Origin: Turbatrix aceti | Lineage: Eukaryota > Nematoda > Chromadorea > Rhabditida > Panagrolaimidae | Reading direction: 5' to 3' | Assembly (NCBI GenBank): GCA_963969345.1 | Contig: OZ017768.1 | Coordinates: 6,286,718-6,350,717 of the forward strand | Length of the DNA stretch: 64,000 nucleotides | Shown: positions 12,301 through 28,157 of the stretch, piece after piece | Layout of the letters: each line of letters opens with the position of its first letter | Numbering within the stretch: position 1 is the stretch's first letter | Notes under the pieces: model-generated | The model's database searches: none | Seen by the model: only the letters and a program-made list of their open reading frames with translations | What the model was told of the DNA's origin: nothing | Program-made: the position numbers and the translations under genes

Positions 12301-14183
12301 ATTTTCCAAAAAAAAACTCCCTACCCGATAAACAACAAAACAATTTCTTACACCAAATCAGTTATCAAGGATCAAAAGTGGCTCCTATCTTTCTTTCAAA
12401 TGACTATCAGCGAAGAAAAAAGGACAGTGGATAAAAAAATCAAGGCAAATTGTCTCAACCCCAGTTTTTCCAAAAAAACGCACCTGGTAAGGGTGGCAAA
12501 GTGACTGCTGGTCCCGGTACCGCTGCTGGTCGCCGAGGATCCAGCCGAAGCGGCGGCCATCTGCTGCTGTTGCTGGGGCATGGACGACGAAAGCGGGCCG
12601 ACATTCATCGCCGACGTCGGCAGCTGTCGGGCGGCAGCGACAGCGAGGAAACTCTCGACGCGCGAAGTCGTCGTTCGCTCACTCGCGTCTACGAGCCTCG
12701 GTGGGGCGGGTACCGGAATTCGTGGAAAGGCCGGACTTGTTCTACTCACACCGACCGTAGCCTGCTGAAGGCTGGTGGGATTCGTTGCGAGCCTATTGTA
12801 GGCACGTCGGTTGAGTGGCATCGAGAAAAACGGTGGCACGTCGTGTTCGGTGGAATCGTTGTGAAGTTGGTGAGATTCAGGGAGGGGTGCCGAGTTGGAT
12901 GCGTCCGATGAGCTTGTCATGTCCATGGGTGATTCCGTGCTGCGACGACTGTTAGACGGCCCTGCTGCCCCGGAGAGAGCGGGTGGTGGTTGTGGCGGTG
13001 GTGGCGTGTTGGATGCGTGCTTGATCGATTTTGAGACCTTGTCTTTCCTCATTTCTTTGTCAGCTTTTGAACGCAGCAAGTCACGTCCGCGTTTTGTGAT
13101 TTTCTCTTTCCTGTGATAGAAAAAAAAACACGGTTAAATCAAAATTGCACCCCTAACAAAATTGCACGCCAGTTTTTTTGTAAAAAAAAAATTACTGACA
13201 AACCCGATTTTTGGAATTAAAAAGGCCCTCAGATCCCAAAAAAACCCAATAAAACCACTTACAAAGCCCTGGATCCAGCAGCCATGGAAGAAGCGGCGTT
13301 TCCGACCTCTGCAGTGAGTGCCCGGGTCCTCGATCTGGTCATGACGCCTTCCTGCGAGCCGTCCTGTGGGTAGTAATTTTTGAGATCCCTCAGCTCTGAG
13401 TGGTACCTCGGTGCGTGGTGCCCCGACGGCGAAGATGGCCCGGGGGCGCCATCGCATGCTGCAACTCCCAGGTCTGAGCCGCCAGGAGCAGAACCATCGC
13501 CGGAGTGATGATGGATATGATGACCGACCGGAGTCATCGGCATCGTATCCACCACGTCAACGGACTTTCCTAAGCCACCGCCACCGCCGCCGCCGCCGCT
13601 GCCATCGGGTCGTGTTGCCGTCGTCGTTGACGGCCCCGTCGTAGCCACTTTGCGGTACTTGCTGGGAATGGTGGACGAGACCGGGCCGCTCCCCGGCGAG
13701 ACTGCCTCGGTTGCTCCTCCTTTGCCTGTTCCACTTGAGCCAAGACTATTTTGATCGTCTTTACGGCTGCCTATAACGGTACTAACGTACTAAAAAATCG
13801 GGTTTTATAAAAAAAGTTCATCCAGCGACGTATTTAATAAAAAAAAATTAATAAAATCAAAAAGCAAAATTTAAAAAATTCTGGGGTATTCATGATAGTG
13901 TTACGGTATTTTTTCTCGCCACGATCCAAAAGCATCGTAAATGACGTCATTTTGTTTTTTTTTTACATTTTAGGCGAACGTAAAATCTCGCCAACTCACT
14001 CCGATTAGCCTGTCGTTTTCGAAGGTTATGATGTGTTCCAGAAGTGCCAGCAGAAGACTGATTCGACGACGACGGAGTGCTTCCAGGCGACGTTGCAGAA
14101 TCGGTAGCGACGTCTACGTCGATGCTCGCTATCTGAACGCTGCTGTTGGGTGTCGGCTGCGTACCGAGAGTGTTGCTAGACAT
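3375..14183 (-). CDS. TRIP12: TRIP12-type HECT E3 ubiquitin-protein ligase
   Basis: Exons, 5' to 3': 14183-14000, 13770-13263, 13110-12484, 12179-12064, 10511-9810, 9649-9462, 8544-7953, 7895-6478, 6419-5237, 5187-4361, 4304-4146, 4092-4000, 3948-3673, 3617-3375. They join in phase to 2371 residues (human about 2,000). Order: a disordered Ser/Gly/Pro-rich N-terminus, an acidic run (about 591-612), armadillo-type repeats (about 713-1000; MGNEETLP, CIDIAEQSLIALEVMSRR), a divergent WWE domain (about 1060-1130), a linker, and a C-terminal HECT domain (about 1985-2371). HECT hallmarks are FGPTLEFYSAISRE, CRPDHGYTHDS, TGSPRLPVGGF and the catalytic Cys near residue 2339 in AMTCYNFLKIP. Known role of the family: nuclear E3 of the ubiquitin-fusion-degradation type. 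The join into exon 5 is the weakest; an ATG at 10527 could start a shorter form. The 5' end has a splice acceptor 10 nt before the ATG. Confidence 0.9.
8545..9461. other. Long intron of the TRIP12 gene
   Basis: 917 bp between the exons ending at 9462 and starting at 8544, far longer than the gene's 50-60 bp introns. Mixed sequence with A/T runs; I see no exon, RNA gene or repeat copy in it. Confidence 0.6.
10512..12063. other. Long intron or alternative promoter region of the TRIP12 gene
   Basis: 1.55 kb between the exon ending at 12064 and the acidic exon. Its 3' end overlaps an in-frame ATG at 10527 that is preceded in frame by TAG. The acceptor used in the long model (cag at 10512-10514) lies inside that short frame and lacks a pyrimidine tract, so transcription may also start within this region. 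No other gene is visible. Confidence 0.45.
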
Positions 14184-14782
14184 ATGCAATCCTCTGAAAA
14201 AGACAACAACAATAGTCAAACAATCTTTTTTTTCCACACAAACAAAAAAATAGACGACTTCGGGACACGACGATGATTAACAAAAGTCTCGAGAAAACCC
14301 ATAGCATCCGCCTCTAACGAATCATTCAAATTCAGTCCTGACAACAACGCACAGACAGGACTTTTTAGGCCAAAGTGACGAGATTTCAGGGAAAAGAAGC
14401 ACGGCACGAAACACGATACAACACGGTCCACGGAAGAAAAAACACAGAAAAGTGGCTTGACGCGAAAAAATCGGGTTGCTCGTGATGATGCCCGGATCGA
14501 TAACGTCGATAATCGCGACAGAAACCCAGGCACGAAGCGACGCAAAACCTTTTGTAAACGACCCGGGAAATTTGTCTTCCCTCTCTCCTGTCATTATTTG
14601 CAATATCCTTTTTTTGTTTTTTTGCAACAAGAGTAATTACAAAAAAGCCGTCGATACACGGCTTTAGTTCTTTCTTTTTCTAAAAAACTCAGAAACACTT
14701 CACACGCGTGCTGTGTCCCGCAGTCGTTGCTGGCAAACAGCAGCAGCAGCAGCCCGCAGTTCTTTCTCTCTTCGCTCTCTCT

Positions 14783-14806
14783 CGTCGTCGTCGTCGTCGT
14801 CGTCAC
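14783..14806. repeat. CGT trinucleotide run
   Basis: About eight tandem CGT/GTC units, upstream of the TRIP12 gene. Other short runs in this window: CTG (42808-42839), AGT (42853-42877), a six-base TCTATG run (50439-50463), CGAACG (57342-57370) and TTAG (63737-63760). Confidence 0.75.
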
Positions 14807-17800
14807 ATGTGTTCCCCGTAAACAAACTCGCACCATGCACAGTGTTCCCCGTATGGATCGATCACAGTCTCGATGGATATCACCGTAGGTCGACCGACCA
14901 CCCAGGGCAATACCACATTGGGGCACGTCAAAATGCTCTCAAGTGTACAATTTGACGACTTTCCCCCCCCCCATTCCGAAATCTACGAATTCGTGTCTAT
15001 TACAGCAGCCACGCAGTCGTCCCACCGAGTTAGTAGTTAGTTAGTGTTAATCATTTCTGACGTACGCAGAGGAGGGATGGATGGATGATTGCTCACTAAT
15101 GGTGGGGCAACGTGATTGCGCTTGCTTCATACGGCCGACTGGGTGGGTGGGTACCGATCGCGATTGTCATGACAAATGCAAAAACTTACAGACAGAAACA
15201 AAACAATCGTCGCCGAGAACCAAAAAATAACGGTTATTCACTGGGACGAAGTATCATTTGTTATGTTAAAAATGCATGACTGAATTCCAATTCCGCAAGA
15301 AACACGATTCCAACGAAGAAACGTGTCAAAAATGAGCGGATAGGCTAATTTGCGCGATTTTGGAAAAATGAATTCCAGAGCGTCGCAATAGATCGGTACA
15401 AAAGGGCGCGCGCGCTCGCCAGCGGGAAGGCCCGGGTTCGGTTCCTTTAAGGGGCCAAAATTTTGTGCACCTGCGTAGGGTCATAAAAATCCATAAATAT
15501 GTGCAAAAACAGAAACACGATCAAACATCAAACCGAAAAGTACAAAAGTTCGCGTTTCGCTTTACAACCTGTCCGGTTGGTCCAGAAAAGACCCCAAACT
15601 AAATACGTCTATTCTTTCTTCCTCCTTTCTTTCGCGCAGTGCATTATTTCCTCGTCTTCCGGCTCTGTGTTGTTCGGTGAGAAGATCTCTCCCCGGGGCT
15701 GCCCCTCGCAATTCGTTTCATTCCAGGTCCGTTTTCACCCCTGCGAACAAGGACTGTGTAAAGTGACCGATAGAGTGCACAGTGAGTGTCTGCTCTGCGC
15801 CTGCCTGCCTGCCTTGTCCGGTGCAAAAGTGCGGGTGGCGGTGGTAGTGGGTGTCGAGCGCATCGCACCGTATACAGAAAAAAAACCAGACATGTGTATG
15901 TCAAACTTCAGAGGACTTCCGCAAAGATGATCCGGTGACGAGGGGGGGGGGGCGGTGGTTGTTGTGACTCGAGAGGAGGAAAGGGGTGGGGGGGTTGATT
16001 TTTTGCTCCCGTCCCGACCGAAAGGCGATCCAAATACGCTCTTCTGGTTCACAGTTCGTTCGCGGAAAAAAAAGGAAGGAGGACAAAAAAGGCAGCCTGA
16101 AAGAAAAAAATTGGTCCACTAAAATTAAAGCAGCCGCTGGCACTTGCCGAACCGAACGGCCGACCAGTCCGAGCCAGACAGAAACATTCAACGCGTCCGT
16201 CTACCGTGCATAATCGATGACCATTCCTCCTAAACTGTGGTGGCAAAGGGCAACATCGACGGACGCCGCAGCCAGCGTTCGTCCCCCCCAGACAGTCAGT
16301 CGAGAGCATCCCCCCTCCCGAGCCCTATAATAATTCAAGAACCGTATGCATTACCATAATCGGTGAGAAGGCTGTGCTAAATGATTGAATGCCATTGCCT
16401 AGGACCAAAAAAATGCCTCAAAACTCAGCTGATCGCACTTACTGCTCCCAAGTTCTAAAAAATCCTAATAGCTCTAAGTAAGTTCAGCGGACGCGTATTT
16501 TTCTGGAACCTTATACGCCGGAAACAAGCCGGCCCCAAGTTAAACCCAGTCATGCTTGTTTTGTTTTTTTCGGGGCAGTCTCCGTCTATCGACTGGTATT
16601 AGCAGCGGCGGTGGAGGAAGAGACGACGCACAAGCACTGTCTACGACCCCAACCATCACGGGAAGAGGAGATGCAGCCAGCGCAAAAAGAACGAACGAAC
16701 AAACGGGGGAAAGACATAAAAAACCCCTAAAGCACTTGAACCATTCAAATTGAGAATGTCCAAGACTTGCAGAACAATCGCCAGAACTCCTGACTGACCG
16801 ATGATCGCATGACTCGACCACGAACGAACGAGCACAAGATGGCCTGAGGGGAAGCGGTCATGCGGGCTGTGGCTGTGGCTCTGGCTGCCCTGCCACGGCC
16901 TGGCCTGGCCTGTGCGCTGTGCCCCCTTGGGCTGAAGTAGAGAGCGCAGCACACACCACGAGCGACAGGACAGGACAGGACAACGAACGAGACAGCAGGC
17001 TGTCTCGTTCGTTCGCTGCTCACTGAGACGTCGTCGTTGTCGTCGTCGTCCATTCACTACCCCGATGACGACCACGACCACGACCATCGACCGGCTCTCT
17101 GCGACGGCTGGGTGGGTCGGCGTCCCGCGAGAAGACCCCCTTTTCCTAATTCCGTGCCGTTGGCATTGAAGAGGGTACGAAAAAAACATAGACATCGGTA
17201 CAACAATGCTCGACGGACGGGCAGAGACAAAAAACTACCGTAAATATTTTTGTGTCAAGAAAATCCAAAAAAAAACATGATTTTAGTTTTTTCTGGATTT
17301 TTTTGATTAAAAATACATTTTTTTTACAAAATGTGCAAAAAATCGGAAAATGGCTCAACGTGTTTCTAATTTTTCAATTTTGTCTACAGCCCAAAAATAG
17401 CTCGTTCAGGGGGCAGAACACTAAGTCAGTAGCCCCCAGGCCACCATTGCAGACGCATGACACAACCCAGCCCAGCCACTACCCCATCGGCGGCCTCGTG
17501 CACACGCATCCTCTCTCCTTCGCAACAAATTGACCATGAAAATATTGATCTGCTTTCGGCACAATAACCTGTCTGTCTCACCCAGCATCGGCGTGAGTGA
17601 GATATCTGGTTTTTGCACTCACTCACTCATGTTATAGGGAACGATGAACGGGTCCCGGAACGATTCTTCGAACAACAATTCAAAAAACAAGCCCCAAAGG
17701 GCATAACCATGTGACTGTCTGACTGACTGCGCAACAACAACCACCACCACTACCAGCACAACAACAGTGACGACGATAACGATAACGACAACAAAACCCA

Positions 17801-20800
17801 CCTGTGAGGATCAAGACAAACGAATCGTGGCACACCGACGAGAGCACACACGACAACACTACAGCCTCTTGCCTTGCAGTTTCTCTTCTTACAGACGAGG
17901 TGTGGCGCGAGAGAGGTGTTAGGAAACAAGCAAGAACGTCCTACTTTGTTTTGGGTGCTAAAAAAAAGAGGGCCGTCAGACAACAGGCAACAGGCGACAA
18001 AAGCGGCTATCGCACACAAAACAAAGCCAACGGGGTTAAAAACGCGTTTTATAAGCTTCGGACACGAAAAAACAACAAACAACAACGGTGATCAGCAGTT
18101 AATTAATTAATTAATTTTAATTAATTATGCACGGTAAAAGCAAGTCATTTTCGTGGCGAAACAGGCCAGGTGACAAAAACGTAAGCAGCAAAAAAACATG
18201 AACTACAGTACACAGAAAGCAAAAGCGGGCAATAAATAGTAAATAGCAGATACGATATCTTTTCTGCGTTCGACTTCCACCAAAATACAGACAATGGAAA
18301 CTGCCCAACCGGCACTCCACTGGACAAAATGACCCCGAATTAATACATAGGGCCAGGTCGAGTCGAGTCGGGGGTTGGGGTTATCTCGTGCCGGTCAAGA
18401 TAAAACCGGATAAGGATGCGAGATACGCGTTTGCGTTGGATATGACAGACTCGACTCTGTCTGTGTGTAGGCTGATTGAAAGGCACAGAGACCGTTCAAA
18501 TGCAGCTCATGTCAGTCAGCACAAATCATTTTCTCAATACCGTAAACGTTTTTTTTTTTTGAAAAAAAAAAGTGACTTTGATCTTAAGCGCCTGGAGAAC
18601 GCTTGCAGCGTGAAAAAGGGAGTGACATCACTGGTTTTGTACACGTTAGCAGTTTTAGGCTTTCAGCTGCTCCCGTCCCCGACAGATCATGTCCCAAGCA
18701 TTGCACAAAATTAAGCGTCAAGCTAAGAAACATAAAAAAAAGGCAAAAAAAAACAACGCAAAAACACGAAAAAATCTTTCAAAATACGCTTTTTTCGTTG
18801 TAAGACATTTTGACATTTTTTCGATATCTCTTCAAACGCGTTTTTGAACTTGGAAACAATTTTTCTTGTATCCGATACAATACCTAATGTAAGGAGTCTG
18901 CGAAAGATTTTGTCATGCGCGGGCAAAAAAAGAACATCAGATGCAGGCAGATGCGCATAGAACAGTCCACGACGACGACGACGGCACGCAAAGTGGACCG
19001 AACACAGCAACCTCGGCAAAAACACGAGACTGCATTCATTAGAGAGGAGTCATTTGCGCCGCTGTGAGCTAGCTAGCATGTCGTCATCTCACCCCCTAAG
19101 CAGCCACAGATGCATTTGCGGCGTGATAGCAGCCACCTGAGTTCAACCTAATGGCACGACAAAAAGGCAAAAAGCAATTGTTAAACCCAAAAAATTTTTT
19201 TTTTTAACCGGGGTGTGCAAAAAAAATTTTTTTTTTAAATCATGGTGCGGGGTCAATCATCAGCATCCATAAATCGTCCGTAAAAACGTAAGAAAACGCG
19301 CAGTAACATCATCGCGTAGGCTCTAGAGACTGCTCGAGGGCGTTAAACGTGCAGTGCAAGTGGTCAGTTCATCACATTTTTTTTTCGCCGGGCATAGGCA
19401 GCAGAAGAGATCTGGGGATACGTGACGCGGTGAAAAACACCCCCCAACAGCGGTCCGATCCAACAGGTGACTGACTGACTGGCTACTTATCCTCAGAGGA
19501 AGTGGACAGGTGCCGGTGCATTTTCGGTCCTCGGCAGCAGACTCCGAACAAATTCTCGCATTTTTACGAAAAAAATATTATGAATCAGATAAAAAAAAAC
19601 TGTAAAAGCTGCAAAGAACGATATGGATTTTTTTTAAGCGCTGGGCGCATGACGACCTGTTGGGTTGCGTTTTCTTTCAAAACAGGTGAGAAATGCTTAG
19701 TTTTCGAAGCTAACGTCAGGGAAATACAAAAACACTGGTCGCCAGTAGCATTGCCTGCTTGTTGGACAAAATGGCATTCACAGATAACGAAAAACGTAAA
19801 CAAGAGCGAAAAAAAAAAGAAAAAGATAAAACAAACCCGAGAAGAAGCACTGGTTGGATGGATGCGTCGTTGTTTCGTTCGTTCGTTCAAAGACTGGACG
19901 GTGTGAGTGAGCGCAAGCGCTTTCAAAACACCCCGAGTTGTTTCGGCACGATACACCGCTGCTGCTGACCTTTCCGTTCAGGACAAAAGGACAGGACATC
20001 GATCCAACTGCTGATGTGTCATGCAGGACAAACAGTATGACGCATGACATTGTGTAAGAGAAAAAAGAGAGAGTTTAAAGTTGTTGTTAGCCTGTTGGGC
20101 TAATCTTTCCACTTATTTGCACTCCACGCACGTTATCCCTTTCGCAGCTATAATATAACCACAGAACCTTCCGAGAAGGGCAGTTGACGTCTGTCCCTCG
20201 ATTATGTAAAACCGATCGATTAAAAGTGCCTAATTCGATACATATTTTTCGTCACAGGAGCCAACCGGAAGTGGAAAGGTGAACAGGATGAATTGACAGG
20301 TTTTGAACCTAGCGAACGAACGAGAGAAAGAAATGAACGAACAAACGAACGAACGAACGTGTTCGGGGCCAAATGAAATGAGACGGAGCAAGTTGGCCGC
20401 TGGCGGCGGTGGTGGTGGTTGTGGCAGCCTGCTGGATTTGCGCTCTGGGACAACGTGTGGTAGTCGTAGTCGTATTCGTCGTGGTGAGGGGTGGTGCATG
20501 ACCGACGACGGAGAAGGAGACGGAATGAAGGAACAGGGCACTCTCGTGTCCGTGTCTCTGCGCTTGCTACTCTCGACTCTCGATGGACGTGGTCAAAAAT
20601 ACGGCATTAAAAAAAAACAACCTTGACGACGGACAAACAAACAAACACGGTTCAAAAATAATTCCAAATCCAAATTTGGCAATTTTTTTATTTAACTGGA
20701 ATTCAGAATCCTTCCCAGATGTTTGTTTTGGAGGCCGGCAAGGCCATCGACGCAGGCACGAGACGAGACGGATCAATCAAGCACCCACCCCACCGGCGGC

Positions 20801-21572
20801 TGTCTCGGGCAGCAGCAGCAGCGGCAGCGATGGTGGCGGCTGGTGGAACGAAGCACGACCGGACCAGACCGTGTATTGGTACCAGGTCGCGCAAGGAGCC
20901 AACAACGCCTGACTGACCCAGACGGGAATTGAATCGTAGAACGAATCGAATCGGCGAGTGCTGCGCGCCGACCCGCACTCGCCCCGGTCACTCGGTCAGT
21001 CACACAAATTGTCCGGCCGCTGTGTTGGACACTGTCGTCCTCGGCATGCACCCTTTTTTCGCGCACGGTACCGGACAATTTACAGACCCAGACCCCGGGT
21101 CCATTGATTGTCTGGCACCGCCTGTCTGCGCTCGCTCACTCCGTCCTTTCATTTTTTTTCAAGCCGACACAGTGAAAGCAAACAAAAAAAACCCTCACTC
21201 GTCTGCGCACCCGGGGCCCTCCGAAAAATAAAATTTATCGGTCAGTCCATTTATCCAAAAAAACGCGATTGTTCTCCCTGAAAAACGAGCAGCAAAAAAC
21301 GGAAAAAAATTGCCCGAAAATGCCCAGAGGACCAATGGTCACTCCAGTCTGTCGCAGACTTCATCTGGCCAAAAATTATCGTAACGTCTCTCGAGACGCA
21401 CAATTGTTATCCAGCGGAGGTCGTGGAGTGGTTCGTCCGTGTATCCGCGTACACACACCGATCGCTGAAAGCATTGACGTTGTCTGTCTGTCCTGTTTTT
21501 GTTCAAAATGCATAGTGCGTCACCAACGATGCCCTGTGCAAAATGTTCTCGCTTCCTGTTTCTTTCGTTGCT

Positions 21573-22382
21573 GCGCCTGTCTACTGGACTGGCTGCCCTC
21601 GGGGGTGGGTAAGTTGGAGTGAATTTTGACACAGACTCTCAGCGACCGGCCAGGGGAGGGGAGCGCATGGAAAACGGACGGACACTCATGCGACCGACTT
21701 GCGACCGACGCAAGCATAAAATAAGCACAGGGTCCCCCCTGTGGAATTCTACACAAAAACCGATTCAAAAATACATAATAGATTAAAAAAATTCATTTTT
21801 TACCAAATTGTGCAAAAAAAAACATAATTCAATTTTTAGTATTTTTTTAAGATAATTATCAAACATTCACTTATTTTTTGCTCTAATGTTATAGCAAAAC
21901 GAGATTGAAAAAGTGACTACATATTTTTTATAAAAATAATGACAGAAAAAAAACTTTGAATGTTCCTTTTTTTTTTCTGCCAAAAAAAATAATGACAAAA
22001 AAAAAACTTTGAAAATAATGACAGAAAAAACTTTGAAAGATTTGAATGTTCCTTCGCTGTTTTTTGTAATTAACAATGGAATTGTTTATCCAATTTTTTT
22101 TATTTCTGCTTTAGTCACGTTTCAAAAATTGTTGCCACAACTTTAAAATGGATCACACATATTTTTGCCTTGATGGAAGAAGATCTACAGGGTCCCCCCT
22201 GTGGATCATTCTATAATTTTTTGTGTCCAATATCGCCCCATAACATTGCGATACGCACACCCGCTTGTGCGCGCGCACGCACCCCCCTGTCTCCCCTCCC
22301 TTAGCCGGCCGCTGAGAGTCTGTGTCAAAATTCACTCCAACTTGCACCGTCCTCGCGCCTGTCTACTGGACTGGCTGCCCTC
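21573..22382. repeat. Mosaic of direct and inverted repeats (about 810 bp)
   Basis: Block A (28 bp, starting GCGCCTGTCTACTGG) occurs identically at 21573-21600 and 22355-22382 in the same orientation. Block B (about 48 bp, starting GTTGGAGTGAATTTTGACAC) at 21613-21660 recurs inverted at 22291-22341. Block D (ACAGGGTCCCCCCTGTGGA, nearly palindromic) is at 21727-21745 and, in direct orientation, at 22187-22205. The interior (21780-22080) is AT-rich with short duplications of AATAATGACAGAAAA and ACTTTGAA motifs. The order A-B-D ... D-B(inverted)-A suggests a foldback or transposon remnant, or a tandem copy with local inversion. Confidence 0.65.
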
Positions 22383-23495
22383 ACCACACACGAGCAAAGA
22401 AAGCTCTGTCTGTGTTCCCTATTCTCTTTTTTTCTCCGCTTGCATTCATCTCTTCTCATCGATCGTAACGATTTTGGCCTACGCGGACGCGACGTCTGCA
22501 TTGTGTCGCAGTCGACGTTACAATCTTTCCGTGTGTTACGTACTGTCCGTGCTTTTCCTTTTCTCTTTTTTTTCTTTTTTATCAAAACACAATTTTACAT
22601 GGATATGCATATTTATCGATTGACAATTTGAAAAAACCCTCGGGGCAAGCGTCCGCCTTTTTGATTCAGTAGAAAAAACCCGACAAGCGATTGCACCGTT
22701 CTTCTGTTGCGTTCTCTTTACTCGATCGTGTTCTGTATCCGCAAAATCTTTGCCGACTTTCTAAAGTCAAAGCAGTTTATTTATTTCGAAAGGGAACGTT
22801 CCTTATTACTTGACGTGAGTTTGTTTTTTCCCTGTGTGCGTTCTACCGAGAAAAAGCTATGAGTCATTCATTTTTGGAACGTTCGAGTAAAATATGTCGA
22901 AAACACAGAAACGATGACATTGACGCAACGACGAATACAAATGTCTGATAAGCGCGTTTGGCAGTCGTCTGCGTCTGCGAGCGCGTTTTTTTTTTGCCAG
23001 AAGAAAAGTACATGCTCATGAATATCAATTCAAAGGGATTCCTTTTTTTTTCTGGGAAAAAAAGAACATTGCACCAGCCAGATAGGATAGGTGCACTTTC
23101 TGTCTGCGGGCGAGTAACAAAAACTCAAGGGAACGCATTTATTACTCACTGGGATGTCTTGCCGCGACTTTTTTTCGCTCTCATTGATTTTAGGCTACCG
23201 CGAATTGATAACCTTTTTTTCCGTTTTTTGTTCCTTTTCCTCTCTTTTCACGTGGTTTTAACGCGAAAATTCCGTGCACTAAATGCGTCGACAACTGTGT
23301 TCACGCCATAAGTTTTATCATTAATGAGTGTTTTTTAGTCTTTTACCCATTCTGTTGTCTTGACAACGTTTCGTGTCGCTTTATAACGCGCGTTTTGAAC
23401 TTTTTTGTGTATAACGTGGTTCGTTGATAAAATTTTATGCTTGTTTTTATTCCAGGTACATCCCAAGAACTTTTTTGAACTTGTTTCGACTCGTT

Positions 23496-25982
<2,487 letters not shown>

Positions 25983-28157
25983 AAACCCGTCGTCGTCGCT
26001 GCAGATGTATGCAGTTTCGCCGCCTCGCCGCTGAGCTGCAACCAATCTGTTGGACCAGAACGTTAATTCTCTCTGATTTTTGCCGGCCTCCAAAAAAATA
26101 GTTTACTGATTTAATTTGCCTCTGAAATTGATCCACCTCTTCCACGTCCTCTCTCTCCTCTTTTTTTTGTTCGTTCAACTGCGACAGCGCAAAGACTAGG
26201 TTCATGACGCATATCAAAAACGAAAAGTTTTGCCTTTCTCCACCTCCGACAAAGAATGCCATTGGCTTTGGCACTTGCTCCACCTGCACCCCTCCTGTGG
26301 CACTCGTCGTTGCCAGTCAAATGCAATTCCCATCCAAACCGGTCAGTCAGGTACACGCCAGCTGCGTGGCTAGCCTGGCCCTCAGTAATATTTGTTTTTG
26401 ATTGATACACAACCACACCCTCCTTTTTTGATTTGCTCACCTCTCGCGCGGCTTTCTTTGCTCGCGTCGTTTGTTTTTATCAACGGCGCTGGTCGCGCGT
26501 TGACAGCATCTCTCCCTCCTCCCTCATTTGCCATCTGGGCCACCCGACCCAGCTGGAAGGTGATGCGCAAAGGATTGTTGTTGTTTTTTATCCAATAGCT
26601 TTTGTTTGCGGTAATTAATAAGGTTCTCATATTTTTTGTTTTTGTTGTTGAAATGTGTTGTGTCAGTCACCTCTTTTCTTTCATTGTTGCGCTGTTGTCC
26701 CGATTGATAATTAATTTTTTTCTCTTTTTTTATCCTCGATTGATTCTCCTCTTTTCACTAAGTCAGTGTCTTGTGTTTTGTTTTGTTTTAATTAATTAAT
26801 TAAATTTTTGTAAAGGTATATCATGGTTTTTTACGTTACAGAGAAAGTGTCTGTCTTTTATTATTTTTTTTGAGAAGCAGGACAACGAAGACCGAGCCAA
26901 GTTGTGCGCTTGGTTTTACGGCCCAGCCGCCTCGCTTTTTATTGATTTTTTTGTTTTTGATCAACAACCCGACTTCATTGCCCCCTGGATAACCAAGCGG
27001 GTATGCATCGTCGCTCTCGTTTTTTGCTTTGAAATTATTTAAAAAAACAAAGTGCCCACCTTTTGTGCTTACAGAATATTTTTTTTTCTTGAAAAAAACT
27101 CAAATCTGCAATCATCCAATCGTTCGTTCTCAGTCGTCATCATTTTTTTGTTATACTTACGGGTTTTGTCTGAATGCGCGGTAACTTTTGCGTATTTGGG
27201 CACAACCCATGGCAAGTCCTTCTTGAGATGGCCTTGAACCTTACTAACTTATTTGTTATACTCCTCCCCCCTCCCCCCACACGAAAAAACCCCCCACGGA
27301 CGTCTGAGATCATCAATTTGACCCTTTTCCCCTCTTTTTTTCTCTCCCTGATTCCTCAAAGCATGCATACCTCGTCTCCAGACCTTCCAGCAGACTGTTC
27401 TGGCGATCCGGCAGAATAGTTCCAGCAAGGGCGTGAGACTGTTGAGTTGTACCGTACCACGTTGTTCGTTGTTCTTTGTTTGTTCTTTCGCTAAACATAC
27501 AGATTCAGAAATACCCCCTATCCGGAATCGGCCACTTTCTCTGGTTTTTATATACTTGACGTTAATTTTTTTATATTGTTTTTGGAGGCTGCTGTTATAA
27601 AAAAATGAATGAAAAAAATTGTAGTTGTTTTTCGGGTGCAAAAGAGAGGGTGCAATCTTGAAAAAAAATTTTCATTTTAAAAAGTTTTTTGTGTAGAAAA
27701 TTGACGTGCTCGGTTTCTAAAAGTTTATTTCATAAAAATGGGTGCCATTTGTAAAAAAAAAATAAAATCGTCCTAAAAATCAAAATTTTTGCTTTTTAAA
27801 ATTATTCGCTTCGTTTTAAAATTATTTTAACAAAGTTTAAAAATTTTTTTATATATTATTTTAAAATTTTAAAAATTTAAATTAAAAATTTTTTTGCATA
27901 TGATTTAAAAATTTTTAAAAATTATTTAAAAATTTTAAAAATTAGTCAATTTAAAAAAATTTTGAATATGATTTAAAAATGTTTTAAATTTACATTTTAA
28001 AAAATACATTCAATTTTTTTCGGTTTTTCCAAACCGGCCTCAAAATCCTTACATTATTTTTTTTGCCGATCAACAGAAAATAATTTATCGTACACAAAAA
28101 AACAATACATTCCCGCATCAGTTTTCCCGTAGTAAGCATTGTTTCACAAATCAACGA
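25983..28157. other. Convergent intergenic region, partly AT low complexity
   Basis: 3' flanks of the DDX3 gene and of the orphan glycoprotein gene. From 27640 to 28060 the sequence is almost pure A/T with AAATTTT-type repetition. The rest has T-rich stretches and no supported gene. Confidence 0.6.

Larger units (their letters stand above)
14184..23495. other. Long gene-free region between TRIP12 (-) and DDX3 (+)
   Basis: 9.3 kb between divergent genes. Open frames are short, overlapping on both strands and of low complexity, and none matches a family I know. Contents: a GTC/CGT run (about 14783-14806), GA-rich and G-run stretches near 15.9-16.0 kb, a GACAG-type repeat (about 16970-16985), an ATTA run (about 18100-18125), paired A/T tracts near 19190-19240, and the direct/inverted repeat mosaic at 21573-22382. 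It should include the 5' UTR and promoter sequence of both genes. A cag acceptor at about 23455 lies 40 nt before the DDX3 ATG. Confidence 0.5.

Noticed and set aside
15411..15470. GGTTCGGTTCC resembling a tRNA T-arm
   Set aside because: No D-arm, anticodon arm or acceptor stem can be folded around it.
16656..17195. 179-residue minus-strand frame, and similar frames between 14.2 and 23.4 kb
   Set aside because: Low-complexity Ser/Arg/Val runs made by short tandem repeats; no splice partners or domains.
27640..28060. AT-rich block that could be read as an origin or matrix-attachment site
   Set aside because: Pure low complexity in animal DNA; nothing specific supports either function.
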